A stretch of 21,985 nucleotides of DNA from Kiritimatiellia bacterium (GTDB taxonomy: Bacteria; Verrucomicrobiota; Kiritimatiellia; RFP12; UBA1067): the NCBI GenBank assembly GCA_016303225.1, contig JAEDMC010000023.1, positions 1 to 21,985 of the forward strand, given 5' to 3'. Each line of letters opens with the position of its first letter. Positions within the stretch are counted from its first letter, which is position 1. Below, in pieces: positions 14,041 to 21,985 of the stretch. The position numbers and the translations under genes are program-made. The notes beneath the pieces were generated by a model. It was given only the letters and a program-made list of their open reading frames with translations. It was not told the origin of the DNA and ran no database searches.

Positions 14041-14802
14041 TCAGTCAATGTAAAGGGATGGGATGTTCTGTGCCGTGCGCGGCGTTGCCGGCGTCTTCTC
14101 CTTTGCAGACGTCGTTTCGGCTTGCGCTGTCTTGGCCTGAGTTGTCTCAGCCTGCGCCGTTGCCGCAGGCGCCGTTGTCTCCGGCTTTTCGGGAGCGGGG
14201 CCGGACGACGTCGCGCGATACAGGGCCTTCAGCCCGAAGAAGAGCAGCAAGATAACGGCAAATGCGATGAGGGCGAGTACGCCCGTTCGCCAGACGCGCT
14301 GCGTCGATGCGTTCTGCGCCATGCGGAAGGGGCTCGCGTATTTCGACATCGCCGACTCGTCCTTTGGCGCAGAGACGGGCGCTGCTGGCGCGGATGCGGG
14401 CGGGAGGTTCCGCCGCTCATCGAGCGGGGTCTGGCTGCGGAACAAGTCTTGTTGCGGCGGCGGCTCTGGGATCGGCTCGTCCTCTGGCTCAGTGACGGGC
14501 GGGTTCTCAGAAGTCGCGGCGGGGGCTTCCGGAGCAACGGGCCTTTCGCGGATGCGCGGCTCGGTGGTGCCGTTGAGGAGATCCATGAACTGGTCGATCA
14601 TCGGCTTGGGGGCGAGTCCGACGGCTTCACAGTAGAGTTTGACGAATCCGCGTCCGTAGATCGGCGCGGCAATGTGGCTGAAATCCTCGTTTTCCAGATT
14701 CTCGACGACGCTGGGCGCCAGGTGGGTCGTTTCCGCGAGTTGCAGGACCGTGAAGCCTTTGGCCTCGCGGGCGGCGCGAAGGGACTTTCCGAATTCCATC
14801 AT
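14041..14802 (-). CDS. RodZ-like helix-turn-helix membrane protein
   Basis: 253 residues. Residues 3-70 form a RodZ-type helix-turn-helix (FGKSLRAAREAKGFTVLQLA, then FSHIAAPIYGRGFVKLYCEA), the part that contacts MreB in RodZ. A Pro/Glu/Ala-rich linker (80-150) leads to a single membrane helix (173-193). The periplasmic part is only about 55 residues, made of Ala/Thr/Gln/Glu repeats (AQAETTQAK type), with no DUF4115 beta domain. It probably helps organise the cell-shape machinery. The start overlaps the ftsK stop by 4 bp, with GGAGA upstream. A divergent HTH membrane protein is the alternative. Confidence 0.8.
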   Translation of the reverse strand: MMEFGKSLRAAREAKGFTVLQLAETTHLAPSVVENLENEDFSHIAAPIYGRGFVKLYCEAVGLAPKPMIDQFMDLLNGTTEPRIRERPVAPEAPAATSENPPVTEPEDEPIPEPPPQQDLFRSQTPLDERRNLPPASAPAAPVSAPKDESAMSKYASPFRMAQNASTQRVWRTGVLALIAFAVILLLFFGLKALYRATSSGPAPEKPETTAPAATAQAETTQAKTAQAETTSAKEKTPATPRTAQNIPSLYID

Positions 14803-17327
14803 ATGTTTGTCTCCGTGAATAGGTCGGCGGATTCGGCCGACGGTTTTGACGCGGAGTCAGGCTCGGCGGCTCTGACCGGCGTGCCGTTCCCTCCGTTGAA
14901 AATGTCCAGAAGCTGCTGCTGGTCCATGATGATCTGGCGCGGACCGGCGCCGGACTGGGGACCGATGATGCCGGCGTCCTCCAGCATGTCCATGATCTTG
15001 GCCGAATGGTTGTAGCCCCACCCGAGCTTGCGCTGGAAATGGCTGGTGGAGGCGCGGTTGGTGTTGATGATGCACTCGACGGCCTTCTTGAAGTCGCTCG
15101 CGTTCTCCTCGGCCTTGACCTGTTCGCGTTGCGTCGCCGCTTCGGCCTTGGCGTTGGCGGCGTCCTCGTCGGGATCGGCGAAGAGGTCGACTTCCTCCTC
15201 CTTGATGGTGCTGAGCTTCTTGGTGAAGCGCTGGTCGAACTGGACGTTCGAGTGCTGCTCGATGAACTTGATGATATTGGCGATCTCGGGATCGCTGATC
15301 CAAGCGCCCTGCGCACGGATGAGAAGGCCGTCTTTCGACTTGAAGAGCATGTCGCCGCGGCCGATCAGGTTCTCGGCGCCGCTGTCGTCGAGAATCGTGC
15401 GCGAGTCGATGGACGTCGCCGTCTTGAAGGCAACGCGTCCTGGGATGTTGGCCTTGATCGTGCCGGTGATGATCTTGGCGTCCGGACGCTGGGTCGCAAG
15501 GATGAGGTGGATGCCGGTGGCGCGGGCTTTCGCGGTGAGGCGCGCGATGTCTGGCGTAACCTCTTTGCCGTTCGTGGACATGAGGTCGGCGACCTCGTCG
15601 ATGATGATGACGATGTAGGGGACGGTCTTCGGCATGTCCGATTCAACCTCCGAGTCGCTGCCGAACATGTCCGTCTGCGTGAATTGGAGCCGGTGGTTGA
15701 AGTCGTAGATGTTCCTGACGTGTGCGCGTGCAAACAGCTTCAGGCGCTTTTCCATCTCCGCGACGGCCCAGTGGAGGGAGAAGACGACCTTCTTGTTCTC
15801 GGTGATGACGGGAACGATCAGGTGCGGGAGCGAGGCGTAGGACGTGAATTCGACGGACTTCGGGTCGACCATGATGAGCTTGAGCTGCTCGGGTGTCTTG
15901 GTCATCAGGAGCCCGTTGATGATCGCGTTGAGGCAGACGGACTTTCCCTGTCCCGTCGCGCCGGCGACGAGCATGTGCGGCATCGTGGCGAGGTCGGCGA
16001 CGAGTTCCTTGCCGGCGGCGTCCTTGCCGAACAGGAGCGGCAGCTCGCCCTTGAAGTTCTTCCACGCCTTAGACTCGATGATTTCGCGGAAGGAAATGCC
16101 CGCCGGCGCCCGGTTCGGCACCTCGAAGCCAATGCATTCCTCGCCGGGAATCGGAGCCTCGATGCGGAGCGATTTCGCATGCAGCGCGCCCATCAGGTTG
16201 TCCTGGATGTTGGTGACCGCCGAGTAGCGAATGCCAGGCGCGAGCTGAAGCGCGTATTTTGTCACAACCGGTCCCTGGACCGTGTAGGCGAGCGTTGCGT
16301 CAATGCCGAAGATCTTCAACGTGTCGATCAGCTTCTTCGTCATCTCGCCGACATCGCCGTGGTCCGCCGAGGCCTTCTTAAGCGGATTGAGCAGGGAAAG
16401 GGGTGGCAGGATGTAGGGGCCCTTGTCCTCCGACGGTTGAGAAGTCTGTGAGGGTTGAGAAGGCTGAGAGGGTTGGGGAGGCTGGGGAGTTTGAGGAGGT
16501 TGAGGGGGCAGGGGATCGTCTCCGCCCCACATGCGTGTGTGGCCCCTGGCGGCTTTGAGCGCCTCTTTTTCGGCGCGGCGACGTTCCTTTTCGGCGGCTT
16601 TTTCGGCTTTGATCCGCTCTTTTTCCAGACGCGCGGCTTCCTTGGCCGCCGCCTTGGCCTCGAGGGCGGCGCGATAGCGAGCCTGGGCCGCTTCGAGATC
16701 AGGATCGGCGGTTCCGTCAGAGGATGCGGCGGCGGACCGAAGACAGTCGCCCCCGGCTGTCGCCCAACGGCAGACGGCAAGGATGATGTTCGCAATTTGC
16801 CGGAACCCGATGCCGGCGATGATCGAAATCGTCATGATGACCAGCATGAGGACCGCGGCGCCGAAGTCGGCGATGAGGGGAACCAAACATCTGGTCATGA
16901 GCAGATACCCGAGCCAACCTCCGGCATTCTGGATGTTAAGGTGCCTGACGATGTTCGGGACTATGCCGGCGTGTGCGCCGAGGATCTGCAGGAGGCTGGC
17001 GGCGGAAATGAGAAACGCAAGCGCCCACAGGCAGCGTCGGGAGAGAATCCGCGAGCCGCGGATGAACCCTATGGCGGCGAAAACGCAGAGAAGGGGAACG
17101 ACCCAAATGGCAAGACCGAACGTGGCGTAACCGTAGTAGGCAAAAAAGTCTCCGAGCGCGCCAATCCAGTTTGTCGACTGGGTGGGCGGCATGTTGAGCG
17201 CAGGAATTGCGCGCCAGTCGTATGTCAGCAGGGCGACCAGCGGGAACAGGGCCGGGAGAATCGTCATCCAGGCCAGGATTCCCTTGCGGGCATTGAGATC
17301 GGCGTTAGCGGAAGAAGGGCTGATCAT
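14799..17327 (-). CDS. ftsK: DNA translocase FtsK/SpoIIIE
   Basis: Septal motor that pumps chromosomal DNA and brings dimer resolution to the division site. 842 residues: four or five membrane helices (about 18-180), a linker with a Lys/Glu/Ala-rich coiled coil (210-260) and a Pro/Gln/Ser repeat block (272-300), the alpha/beta motor (about 325-690) with Walker A GATGQGKS (456-463) and Walker B IVIIIDEVADLM (572-583), and a C-terminal gamma winged helix (745-802, FKKAVECIINTNRASTSHFQ) that reads orienting DNA sequences. The linker is short compared with E. coli. The ATG lies inside the upstream 43-codon gene (23-bp overlap) with no ribosome binding site, so translation is probably coupled. Confidence 0.94.
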   Translation of the reverse strand: MISPSSANADLNARKGILAWMTILPALFPLVALLTYDWRAIPALNMPPTQSTNWIGALGDFFAYYGYATFGLAIWVVPLLCVFAAIGFIRGSRILSRRCLWALAFLISAASLLQILGAHAGIVPNIVRHLNIQNAGGWLGYLLMTRCLVPLIADFGAAVLMLVIMTISIIAGIGFRQIANIILAVCRWATAGGDCLRSAAASSDGTADPDLEAAQARYRAALEAKAAAKEAARLEKERIKAEKAAEKERRRAEKEALKAARGHTRMWGGDDPLPPQPPQTPQPPQPSQPSQPSQTSQPSEDKGPYILPPLSLLNPLKKASADHGDVGEMTKKLIDTLKIFGIDATLAYTVQGPVVTKYALQLAPGIRYSAVTNIQDNLMGALHAKSLRIEAPIPGEECIGFEVPNRAPAGISFREIIESKAWKNFKGELPLLFGKDAAGKELVADLATMPHMLVAGATGQGKSVCLNAIINGLLMTKTPEQLKLIMVDPKSVEFTSYASLPHLIVPVITENKKVVFSLHWAVAEMEKRLKLFARAHVRNIYDFNHRLQFTQTDMFGSDSEVESDMPKTVPYIVIIIDEVADLMSTNGKEVTPDIARLTAKARATGIHLILATQRPDAKIITGTIKANIPGRVAFKTATSIDSRTILDDSGAENLIGRGDMLFKSKDGLLIRAQGAWISDPEIANIIKFIEQHSNVQFDQRFTKKLSTIKEEEVDLFADPDEDAANAKAEAATQREQVKAEENASDFKKAVECIINTNRASTSHFQRKLGWGYNHSAKIMDMLEDAGIIGPQSGAGPRQIIMDQQQLLDIFNGGNGTPVRAAEPDSASKPSAESADLFTETNI

Positions 17328-17436
17328 TGCGAGTGTCGATGCGGACGTTTTCGTCCTTGAGCGCGTGATAGATGACGATGGCCAGAATCAGAGCCAGGAG
17401 CTTAAGTCCCCAGTTCTCGTTTTTCAGGATTTTCAT
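17305..17436 (-). CDS. 43-residue CdaR/YbbR-like membrane anchor protein
   Basis: A small gene, ATG 17436-17434 and TAA 17307-17305. The product begins MKILKNENWGLKLLALILAI, which looks like the N-terminal anchor of CdaR (YbbR-domain) proteins: a short Lys/Asn-rich start, one membrane helix (about 11-24), then a short polar tail (HALKDENVRIDTRNDQPFFR). CdaR normally follows cdaA and carries several periplasmic YbbR domains; none are present here. It overlaps the cdaA stop as ATGA and the ftsK start by 23 bp, and GAAAGGGG lies upstream as ribosome binding site. Position and sequence support a reduced CdaR; a remnant of a deleted gene is the alternative. Confidence 0.65.
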   Translation of the reverse strand: MKILKNENWGLKLLALILAIVIYHALKDENVRIDTRNDQPFFR

Positions 17437-18271
17437 TTTTTCGCCCCTTTCCTGGACAGCAGTTCGTTGAGCTTGGCGAAAACACCCTTGCGGAGACGGG
17501 AGTCCGGCATCGCCTTGTTGATCCAGCGGATCAGGGACTGCGCCCGCTGTTCGCCCGCATAGCGGATGAGACGACCGTTGTGCGCGACGGAGATGTTCCC
17601 TGTCTCTTCGGAGACGACGATTACGAGGGCATCGGTCTCTTCCGAAAGCCCGACCGCCGCACGATGGCGCATGCCGCTGGTGATGAGCTCCGGATTGTTT
17701 GAGACCGGAAAAACGCAATGCGCCGCGGAGATCCGTCCATTCCGAATCGTAACGCCGCCGTCATGCAGTGGCAGCGGGGGCGTGAAGATCGTCTCCACGA
17801 GCTCGCGCGTGAAAATCGCGTCGGTCGTCACGCCCGTGTGTTCGTAGCTGCGGAGGGAAATGCCGCGCTCGAAGGCGATCAGCGCACCGATGCGGCGGTT
17901 GGCGAGCGAGATCAGCGTGTCGACGACATAGTCGGGCGTCGCGGAGCCGTCCGACGTGTGCTTGGGCTTCTCGAAATAGCCAAAGGCGCCGACCTGACTC
18001 AAAATTCGCCGGATCTCCGGTTGGAAGATGACGACTGTCGAAATCGCAAGATAGACGAGGAGCGAGCGGACGATTGTCGAGAGAACGTCGAACTGGAAGA
18101 CGAAGGTGAAGACGAACATCGCTGCAGCCAGAATGCCGACACCCATCAGCACCTGTCCGAAGCGCGACCCCTTGGCATATCGCAGGATCGTGTAGATGAC
18201 GACATAAAGAATCGCAATCTGCACGATTGCCGAGACGGACACGGAGTTCCAGATGGCGTGCCAGTCAATGT

Positions 18272-18275
<4 letters not shown>
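17433..18275 (-). CDS. cdaA: Diadenylate cyclase CdaA
   Basis: Makes cyclic di-AMP from two ATP at the inner membrane. 280 residues: three membrane helices (about 15-35, 42-60, 66-84), then the DAC domain (about 95-260). The RHR motif is intact (203-205, GMRHRAAVG). The DGA motif reads DGG (172-174, LPLHDGGVTI), a conservative Ala-to-Gly change next to the catalytic Asp. Ribosome binding site AAGGAG sits before an ATG that overlaps the ftsH stop as ATGA. It is followed by the CdaR-like anchor, matching the cdaA-cdaR order of Firmicutes. DisA is excluded because there are membrane helices and no DNA-binding domain. Confidence 0.92.
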
Positions 18276-20167
<1,892 letters not shown>

Positions 20168-20175
20168 AGTCAGAA

Positions 20176-20184
20176 ATTATATCA
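20176..20184 (-). promoter_or_regulatory. Extended -10 promoter of ftsH operon, predicted leaderless
   Basis: Read on the minus strand the sequence is TGATATAAT: the TG of an extended -10, one base, and a consensus TATAAT (20181-20176). Eight bases separate it from the ftsH ATG (20167), placing the transcription start within one or two bases of the A. No good -35 hexamer is seen at 17 or 18 bp, which fits an extended -10 promoter. Confidence 0.7.
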
Positions 20185-20221
20185 AATTTGCCCGCGCCTT
20201 TGTGCGCGAGATTTTGATATA
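20178..20221. repeat. Inverted repeat carrying two outward-facing -10 elements
   Basis: TATATCAAA (20178-20186) and TTTGATATA (20213-20221) are perfect complements over 9 bp, with GCGC-rich, partly pairing sequence inside. The left arm holds the ftsH -10 on the minus strand and the right arm holds TGATATACT on the plus strand. The symmetry therefore gives a back-to-back divergent promoter. Confidence 0.75.
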
Positions 20222-20223
20222 CT
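20215..20223 (+). promoter_or_regulatory. Extended -10 promoter of the beta-barrel gene
   Basis: TGATATACT on the plus strand. Transcription would start near 20230 and leave a leader of about 68 bases containing a small CCCC-GTGT-GGGG hairpin (20237-20248) and a good AAAGGA (20287-20292) five bases before the ATG at 20298. No recognisable -35. Unlike ftsH on the other side, this gene has a normal leader and ribosome binding site. Confidence 0.5.
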
Positions 20224-20297
20224 ATGCGGCGTTTTGCCCCGTGTGGGGACAGATAATGTGTAGTTGACGGGTTCACCCAGGTTATGAAAGGAAACCT

Positions 20298-21167
20298 ATG
20301 AACAGGTTGATGACAGTTGTCGCGGCGTCCGTTTGCGCCGTTTCGCTCTCCGGTTCCGCTATCGCGGCGGAGGATTCGTCCACAGAGAACAAGGAAATCG
20401 AGCTTCAGGAAGAGGAAGATCAGCTGTTCGAGGCCGGTCTTGACGTCGATCTCAACTCCGCCTACATTTGGCGGAATGTCGTCCAGACCGACAAGCTGGT
20501 CTTCCAGCCGTGCGTCTGGGCCGACTTCGTCGGGCTTGATCCGTTCTGGTTCGGCTTTTACTATTGGCAGAATTGGGACCTGTCGAGTGACCGTTTCGAT
20601 CTCTTCCACCGGCGCTTCAACGAGTCCGACTACAACATCCATGTCGGTGCGACCGCCTGGGAGAACGAGGATGGCGACATGAGCCTCGAGTTCGAGCTCG
20701 GCCACGAGTGGTACACGTATCACTTCGACCGTCGCGAGGACGGCTGTTCGCTTTCTCCCTCGACGCGCGAGTTCTACCTGAACGGCAAGTTCAAGAATCC
20801 GGTGGTCAATGTCCTCGCCCAGTTTGGCGGGATGTATGACGACATCTCCTGCTATGACAGCGGCTTCTACTACGAGCTGGGCTTCAACAAGGAGTTTGCG
20901 TTGTGCGACGAGCTGACGCTCGGCTTTGACTGGGGCATCACCCTGGGCGACGCCGACTACCTCTACTTCATCTACGACGAGGACGTCAAGGAGGGCTTCG
21001 CCGGCACGACGGCCAAGGCCTATCTCACCTGGTCGATCACCGAGTGGATGTCGCTGACGGGCTCGATCGCCTACACGGGCACGATGAATTCCGACGCGCG
21101 CGATGCGCAGAGCAGCGACGACAAGGACATTCTCTGGGGCGGCTTCCGCCTGTCGTTCTCCTACTGA
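20298..21167 (+). CDS. Outer-membrane beta-barrel (porin-like) protein
   Basis: 289 residues with a signal peptide cleaved after AIA (about residue 23), an acidic Glu-rich segment (30-45), then alternating amphipathic strands rich in Trp, Tyr and Phe (FWFGFYYWQNWDLSS, SLEFELGHEWYTYHF) and a closing strand ending FRLSFSY, the aromatic C-terminus read by the BAM machinery. The opening LDVDLNSAYIWRNVVQT resembles small TorF-like putative porins, but specificity is unknown. Two Cys (in VFQPCVWAD and ISCYDSGF) are unusual for a barrel. It has its own promoter and ribosome binding site and is probably monocistronic. Confidence 0.75.
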   Translation: MNRLMTVVAASVCAVSLSGSAIAAEDSSTENKEIELQEEEDQLFEAGLDVDLNSAYIWRNVVQTDKLVFQPCVWADFVGLDPFWFGFYYWQNWDLSSDRFDLFHRRFNESDYNIHVGATAWENEDGDMSLEFELGHEWYTYHFDRREDGCSLSPSTREFYLNGKFKNPVVNVLAQFGGMYDDISCYDSGFYYELGFNKEFALCDELTLGFDWGITLGDADYLYFIYDEDVKEGFAGTTAKAYLTWSITEWMSLTGSIAYTGTMNSDARDAQSSDDKDILWGGFRLSFSY

Positions 21168-21185
21168 CGGATTCGGTCAGGTTGA

Positions 21186-21215
21186 TTGAAACGTGCCGCG
21201 GATTTGTGATATAAT
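21186..21215 (+). promoter_or_regulatory. Promoter of the V-type ATPase B gene, predicted leaderless
   Basis: TTGAAA (21186-21191), 18-bp spacer, TATAAT (21210-21215) with an upstream TG (21207-21208 as TGA, extended -10). Seven bases separate the -10 from the ATG at 21223, so the transcript should begin at the start codon. The 15 bases ending in the -10 (GATTTGTGATATAAT) match those of the exopolysaccharide promoter at 13 positions. Confidence 0.75.
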
Positions 21216-21222
21216 CCGCGGC
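21195..21222. repeat. Perfect 9-bp inverted repeat overlapping the -10 and ending at the ATG
   Basis: GCCGCGGAT (21195-21203) and ATCCGCGGC (21214-21222) are exact complements around a 10-base loop. The right arm shares the last two bases of the -10 and ends on the base before the ATG. It could be an operator, or an RNA hairpin present only in transcripts that read through from the upstream gene. No T-run follows, so it is not a standard terminator. Confidence 0.9.
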
Positions 21223-21985
21223 ATGTTCAATAATAAGGTCTATCATCAGATCGACGCCCTGTCTGGATCGGTCGCGACGCTGCGCGCCGAGGGCGTCAAG
21301 TACAACGAAATCGCCGAGGTGGAGTCCCGTGCCGGGACGTCCCTCGCGCAGGTGATCAAGCTGGACGGGCCGAACGTCACGCTGCAGATCTTTGCCGGTG
21401 CGCGCGGTGTTGACACGTCGGCACGCGTCCGTTTCCTCGGCGAGACGATGAAGGTGCCGTTTTCGCAGGACCTCCTCGGGCGCGCCTTTACCGGTGCGGG
21501 CGTGCCGCGCGACGGCGGTCCGGAGATCACCGAGAACCCATCTCCGATCGGCCAGCCTTCCGTCAATCCGGCGAAGCGCATCATGCCGCACGAGATGGTC
21601 CGCACGAACATCCCGATGATCGACCTCTTCAACACGCTCGTGAAGTCGCAGAAGCTGCCGATCTTCGCGCGCGCCGGCGAACCGTACAACGAACTTCTCG
21701 CGCGCATCGCGCTGCAGGCCGACTCTGACGTCATCATCATCGGCGGCATGGGGCTCAAGTACGACGAGTACCTGAAGTTCCGCAATACGCTTGACAAGTC
21801 GGGCGCGCTTGCGAAGACTGTGATGTTCGTCCATACCGCGGCGGATCCGATCGTCGAGTGCATGCTCGTGCCAGATGTCTCTCTTGCCGTTGCGGAGAAG
21901 TTCGCGCTGGAGGGCAAGAACGTTCTGGTGCTGCTCACGGACATGACCTCGTTCGCCGACGCGATGAAGGAAATCGCCATCACGA
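21223..21985 (+). CDS. V-type ATP synthase subunit B, N-terminal part (3' end outside window)
   Basis: 254 codons are visible of an expected 430-460. The protein is the non-catalytic nucleotide-binding subunit of the A/V-type rotary ATPase head. Matches to the family: MKVPFSQDLLGRAFTGAGVP, then GGPEI, NPAKR and the hallmark IDLFNTLVKSQKLPIFARAG, then NELLARIALQAD. Further on, LVPDVSLAVAEKFALEG and VLLTDMTSFADAMKEIA are also typical. As expected for B there is no Walker A loop. No subunit A gene lies upstream; instead B follows the porin-like gene by 55 bp with its own promoter. The ATG has no ribosome binding site and appears leaderless. Confidence 0.92.
   Translation, partial: MFNNKVYHQIDALSGSVATLRAEGVKYNEIAEVESRAGTSLAQVIKLDGPNVTLQIFAGARGVDTSARVRFLGETMKVPFSQDLLGRAFTGAGVPRDGGPEITENPSPIGQPSVNPAKRIMPHEMVRTNIPMIDLFNTLVKSQKLPIFARAGEPYNELLARIALQADSDVIIIGGMGLKYDEYLKFRNTLDKSGALAKTVMFVHTAADPIVECMLVPDVSLAVAEKFALEGKNVLVLLTDMTSFADAMKEIAIT

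Noticed and set aside
15006..16451. 481-codon plus-strand open frame opposite ftsK
   Set aside because: Antisense to the FtsK motor domain whose motifs are all present; the sequence is low in motif content and Asp/Arg/Leu-rich.
20237..20248. CCCC-GTGT-GGGG hairpin in the leader of the barrel gene as a riboswitch
   Set aside because: A 4-bp stem with no surrounding conserved structure; too small to support a riboswitch.
20224..20256. Short leader peptide ORF (ATG at 20224, about ten codons) before the barrel gene
   Set aside because: It begins directly at the -10 box, upstream of the expected transcription start, and has no ribosome binding site.
20264..20292. TTGACG at 20264 as -35 of the barrel gene
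   Set aside because: The bases 17-18 bp downstream are AAAGGA, the ribosome binding site, not a -10 box.

Overview
The window (about 22 kb, GC-rich, densely packed) comes from a Gram-negative bacterium. Two outer-membrane beta-barrel-like proteins, a Wza-like lipoprotein and a RodZ-like protein support an outer membrane and a peptidoglycan cell. A V-type ATPase subunit B gene, an RnfE gene, a CdaA-type diadenylate cyclase and a solitary exopolysaccharide export block together suggest the PVC superphylum (Kiritimatiellota, Lentisphaerota or Verrucomicrobiota), perhaps an anaerobic gut member. That assignment is inference from gene content and was not tested by a search.

Layout. (1) 1-260: the 3' end of an IS4-like transposase, followed by a 297-bp non-coding stretch with a 24-bp-period direct repeat and a promoter. 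(2) 558-7369, plus strand: an exopolysaccharide assembly and export operon with a Wza-like lipoprotein, an unrecognised secreted protein, an outer-membrane beta-barrel, a Wzy/O-antigen-ligase-like membrane protein and a Wzc-like tyrosine autokinase with Tyr/Gly-rich tails at both ends. (3) 7370-7547: a gap with two related palindromes (loop GCCA) and short direct repeats. (4) 7548-11977, plus strand: rnfE, nrdR, a degenerate Gfo/Idh/MocA protein, a DtxR/MntR-type regulator, a zinc-ribbon/PTS-EIIA fusion and a D,D-carboxypeptidase, joined by overlaps or gaps of a few bases. (5) 11978-20167, minus strand: ftsH, cdaA, a 43-residue CdaR/YbbR-like membrane anchor, ftsK, a rodZ-like gene, nagB, a small zinc ribbon and a membrane-anchored NucA-type nuclease. 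It abuts region 4 tail to tail with no gap. (6) 20168-20297: a divergent promoter region built on an inverted repeat. (7) 20298-21167: a beta-barrel protein. (8) 21223 to the end: the first 254 codons of V-type ATPase subunit B.

How the genes work together. Region 2 is the terminal machinery for a Wzy-dependent polysaccharide (polymerise, control length by phosphorylation, export); no glycosyltransferase or flippase gene is visible. Region 5 joins c-di-AMP synthesis to envelope quality control (FtsH), chromosome translocation at the septum (FtsK), cell shape (RodZ) and amino-sugar metabolism (NagB). This recalls the Firmicute cdaA-cdaR-glmM cluster, but CdaR is reduced to its anchor and NagB takes the glucosamine-phosphate role. 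Region 4 mixes redox, deoxyribonucleotide control, metal sensing and cell-wall trimming.

The most striking non-coding signal is at the promoters. Those of rnfE, ftsH and the V-ATPase gene have a good -10 box only 7-8 bases before the ATG, so their mRNAs should be leaderless; the exopolysaccharide promoter is nearly so. Each promoter region also carries an inverted repeat around its -10 box, and at three genes the repeat reaches the start codon. The best is a perfect 9-bp-arm repeat ending on the base before the V-ATPase ATG.
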